The translations under genes were made by a program, and so were the position numbers. Shown in pieces: positions 5,931 through 6,796 of a DNA stretch of 6,796 bases (positions within the stretch are counted from its first letter, which is position 1; each line of letters begins with the position of its first letter). The notes under the pieces are model-generated. The model did no database searches, had not been told where the DNA came from, and saw only the letters and a program-made list of their open reading frames with translations. Source of the DNA: Actinomycetota bacterium (GTDB lineage Bacteria; Actinomycetota; Acidimicrobiia; IMCC26256; PALSA-610); NCBI GenBank assembly GCA_030839105.1, contig JAUZEI010000216.1, positions 1-6,796 of the forward strand, in the 5' to 3' direction.

Positions 5931-5948
5931 CCTGACGGGCGCGTCAGG
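5931..5948. promoter_or_regulatory. 18-bp inverted repeat, probable operator (or terminator) upstream of the dehydrogenase gene
   Basis: CCTGACGGGCGCGTCAGG has seven-base arms CCTGACG/CGTCAGG around GGCG; the arms are identical to those of the palindrome at 2111-2128. It overlaps the stop codon of the upstream hypothetical gene (5944-5946) and lies 62 bp before the dehydrogenase GTG. As RNA it would make a seven-pair stem without a U-tract, so a terminator for the upstream operon is possible. The identical arms at another catabolic promoter favour an operator. Confidence 0.6.
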
Positions 5949-6312
5949 TTAGGAGGGCACGTTGCAACTCGGCAACGTCGTCGACGCTGACGAGGAGCTC
6001 GCGCACCTGCACGGCGACGCCGAGGACACGCGCCGTCACCGGGAGGGCGAACGTGATGCGGGCGATCGGTCGGTGGGCGCCGTTGACGATCCACCGACCC
6101 CGCCAGCCGTGCACGCCGACGCTGACGACCGGACGGTGGGTGCCGACGCCGCTGATGTCGCCGCGGCCGAACCGCGAGCGGAACGCGTACGACATGCGCA
6201 CGCGGACGTTGTTCCCGTCGATCTCGAGGTAGGCGAGCCGCCGCGGGATCAGGAGGGACCGCAACAGCCACGACCAGAACATCGAGTACTTGATCGGAAA
6301 ACGGGTCTTCAT
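5944..6312 (-). CDS. Conserved hypothetical protein (122 aa)
   Basis: No function is recognised. The 122 residues open with a basic and aromatic segment (MKTRFPIKYSMFWSWLLRSL), which could be an amphipathic or peripheral membrane helix but is too short and charged for a clear transmembrane span. Alternating strands follow: RLAYLEIDGNNVRVRMSYAF (25-44), then GVHGWRGRWIVNG (66-78), the most distinctive motif, then VQVRELLVSVDDVAELQRALL at the end. The all-beta core with a final helix recalls a PH-like fold; this is only an impression. The start ATG overlaps the stop of the NUDIX gene (ATGA) and has GTGAGG a few bases upstream, so translation is coupled. It is last in the unit that begins with the enoyl-CoA hydratase, before the palindrome at 5931-5948. 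Existence is well supported by coupling and codon bias. Confidence 0.78.
   Translation of the reverse strand: MKTRFPIKYSMFWSWLLRSLLIPRRLAYLEIDGNNVRVRMSYAFRSRFGRGDISGVGTHRPVVSVGVHGWRGRWIVNGAHRPIARITFALPVTARVLGVAVQVRELLVSVDDVAELQRALLT
5946..5975 (-). promoter_or_regulatory. Candidate promoter of the short-chain dehydrogenase gene
   Basis: On the minus strand TTGCCG (5970-5975) and TAACCT (5946-5951) are separated by 18 bases. The -10-like element touches the palindrome at 5931-5948, so a bound repressor would cover the start site. Both hexamers are weak matches and the region is inside the end of the hypothetical gene. Confidence 0.25.
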
Positions 6313-6752
6313 CGGGCCTCACCGTACGCCAGGCGGGCGCCGAGCTCACCCGTCGAGACGAGCGGGATCGACGCGAGCTCGTCGCGCGTGAACCACGCGG
6401 CGCGGTCTGTCGATTCGTCGAGCTCGTCCGTAAGTGCGCCGCCTTCGATGATCGTGCGGTAGAAGATGCGGATGCTGTGATAGTCGGCGCGGTTCGCGCC
6501 GACGCCCGCGGGACGATGTATCGAATCGACCGCGAGCAGCTCCTGCACGCGCCCGATCAGACCGGTCTCCTCCCGCAGCTCCCGGATCGCGCCGACCTCC
6601 GGATGTTCGCCGAAGTCGATCCCGCCCCCGGGCAATGTCCACGCGCCGGGCGCCTCGGTGATCGCCGAAAGCCGGCAGAGCAGCAGCCGTTCTCGGTCGT
6701 CGACGCACACGTTGTACGCCGCGACGCGCTGAATCCGGGCGAGGTCGTTCAC
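6309..6752 (-). CDS. NUDIX hydrolase
   Basis: Hydrolyses a nucleoside diphosphate linked to another moiety; the substrate cannot be told from sequence. The 147-residue protein holds a complete NUDIX box G-x5-E-x7-REU-x-EE-x-G-U from Gly43 to Leu65 (Gly43, Glu49, Arg57, Glu58, Glu61, Glu62, Gly64), with the metal-binding glutamates intact. The preceding GAWTLPGGGIDFGEHP is the usual lead-in. The N-terminal strand RVAAYNVCVDDRERLLLCRL and the C-terminal RAAWFTRDELASIPL are also typical of the fold. The start is GTG at 6750-6752, overlapping the TGA of the upstream crotonase by four bases (GTGA); no independent ribosome binding site is needed. The stop overlaps the next gene's ATG. In this context it might hydrolyse CoA-like or NADH-like compounds, but nothing in the sequence (for example a CoA-specific motif) shows this. 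Confidence 0.94.
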   Translation of the reverse strand: MNDLARIQRVAAYNVCVDDRERLLLCRLSAITEAPGAWTLPGGGIDFGEHPEVGAIRELREETGLIGRVQELLAVDSIHRPAGVGANRADYHSIRIFYRTIIEGGALTDELDESTDRAAWFTRDELASIPLVSTGELGARLAYGEAR

Positions 6753-6796
6753 TCGCCGGTGAACTTCGCGTCGCGCTTCTCGCGAAACGCGGCCAT
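6749..6796 (-). CDS. Probable enoyl-CoA hydratase (crotonase), C-terminal 15 residues only
   Basis: The minus strand from the right edge reads MAAFREKRDAKFTGE and then TGA. The pattern E-G-x-x-A-F-x-E-K-R-x-x-x-F-T-G is the standard end of crotonase-superfamily proteins such as EchA enoyl-CoA hydratases. The Met at the edge is almost certainly internal, so the gene continues beyond the window. The stop overlaps the NUDIX GTG (GTGA). A hydratase here would supply the step between the acyl-CoA dehydrogenases and the 3-hydroxyacyl-CoA dehydrogenase. Only 15 residues support it, so the family is likely but not certain. Confidence 0.6.
   Translation of the reverse strand: MAAFREKRDAKFTGE

Noticed and set aside
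5960..5977. Inverted repeat CGTTGC-N6-GCAACG
   Set aside because: It lies inside the 3' coding part of the hypothetical gene, is only six bases per arm, and has no second copy that I noticed.
1..6796. Search by eye for CRISPR repeats, transposase genes, tRNAs, toxin-antitoxin or defence genes
   Set aside because: Nothing of these kinds was seen; the window looks like ordinary actinobacterial catabolic chromosome.

Overview
The window is high-GC DNA (GC-rich third codon positions; most starts are GTG or TTG). It carries genes typical of a lipid- or steroid-degrading actinobacterium. The protein sequences recall both mycobacteria and uncultured Acidimicrobiia-like lineages, but genus cannot be fixed from this sequence alone. 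I see no tRNA, rRNA, CRISPR array, insertion sequence or phage gene.

Layout from the right edge, reading the minus strand. The last 15 codons of a probable enoyl-CoA hydratase (crotonase) overlap a NUDIX hydrolase by 4 bp (GTGA). The NUDIX gene overlaps a conserved hypothetical gene by 4 bp (ATGA), so these three form a tightly coupled transcript. An 18-bp inverted repeat follows, then a 307-residue short-chain dehydrogenase of the 17beta-HSD4 / peroxisomal-MFE type. Next comes a 287-bp gap holding what looks like a degraded plus-strand SnoaL/NTF2-like gene, and then a CYP124-like cytochrome P450. On the plus strand, convergent to the P450, lie a small unknown protein and a class I SAM-dependent methyltransferase. 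Left of these, back on the minus strand and divergent from the small gene, are two adjacent acyl-CoA dehydrogenase genes. The second runs off the left edge.

How they fit together. The two dehydrogenase genes look like the large and small subunits of a heteromeric enzyme, as in the mycobacterial FadE28-FadE29 and FadE26-FadE27 pairs that act on CoA thioesters of sterol side chains. A CYP124-type P450 oxidises the terminal carbon of methyl-branched chains (including sterol side chains) to give an acid. Acyl-CoA dehydrogenase, enoyl-CoA hydratase and a MFE-type 3-hydroxyacyl-CoA dehydrogenase are successive beta-oxidation steps. The local inference is a module for oxidising a branched or sterol-like side chain. 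The methyltransferase, NUDIX and hypothetical genes have no obvious place in it.

Most worth checking: closely related palindromes, CCTGACG-N4-CGTCAGG, stand just upstream of both the acyl-CoA dehydrogenase pair and the dehydrogenase/reductase gene, and look like operators of one regulator not encoded here. Second is the SnoaL-like gene relic. I found no strong evidence of a wholly new system.
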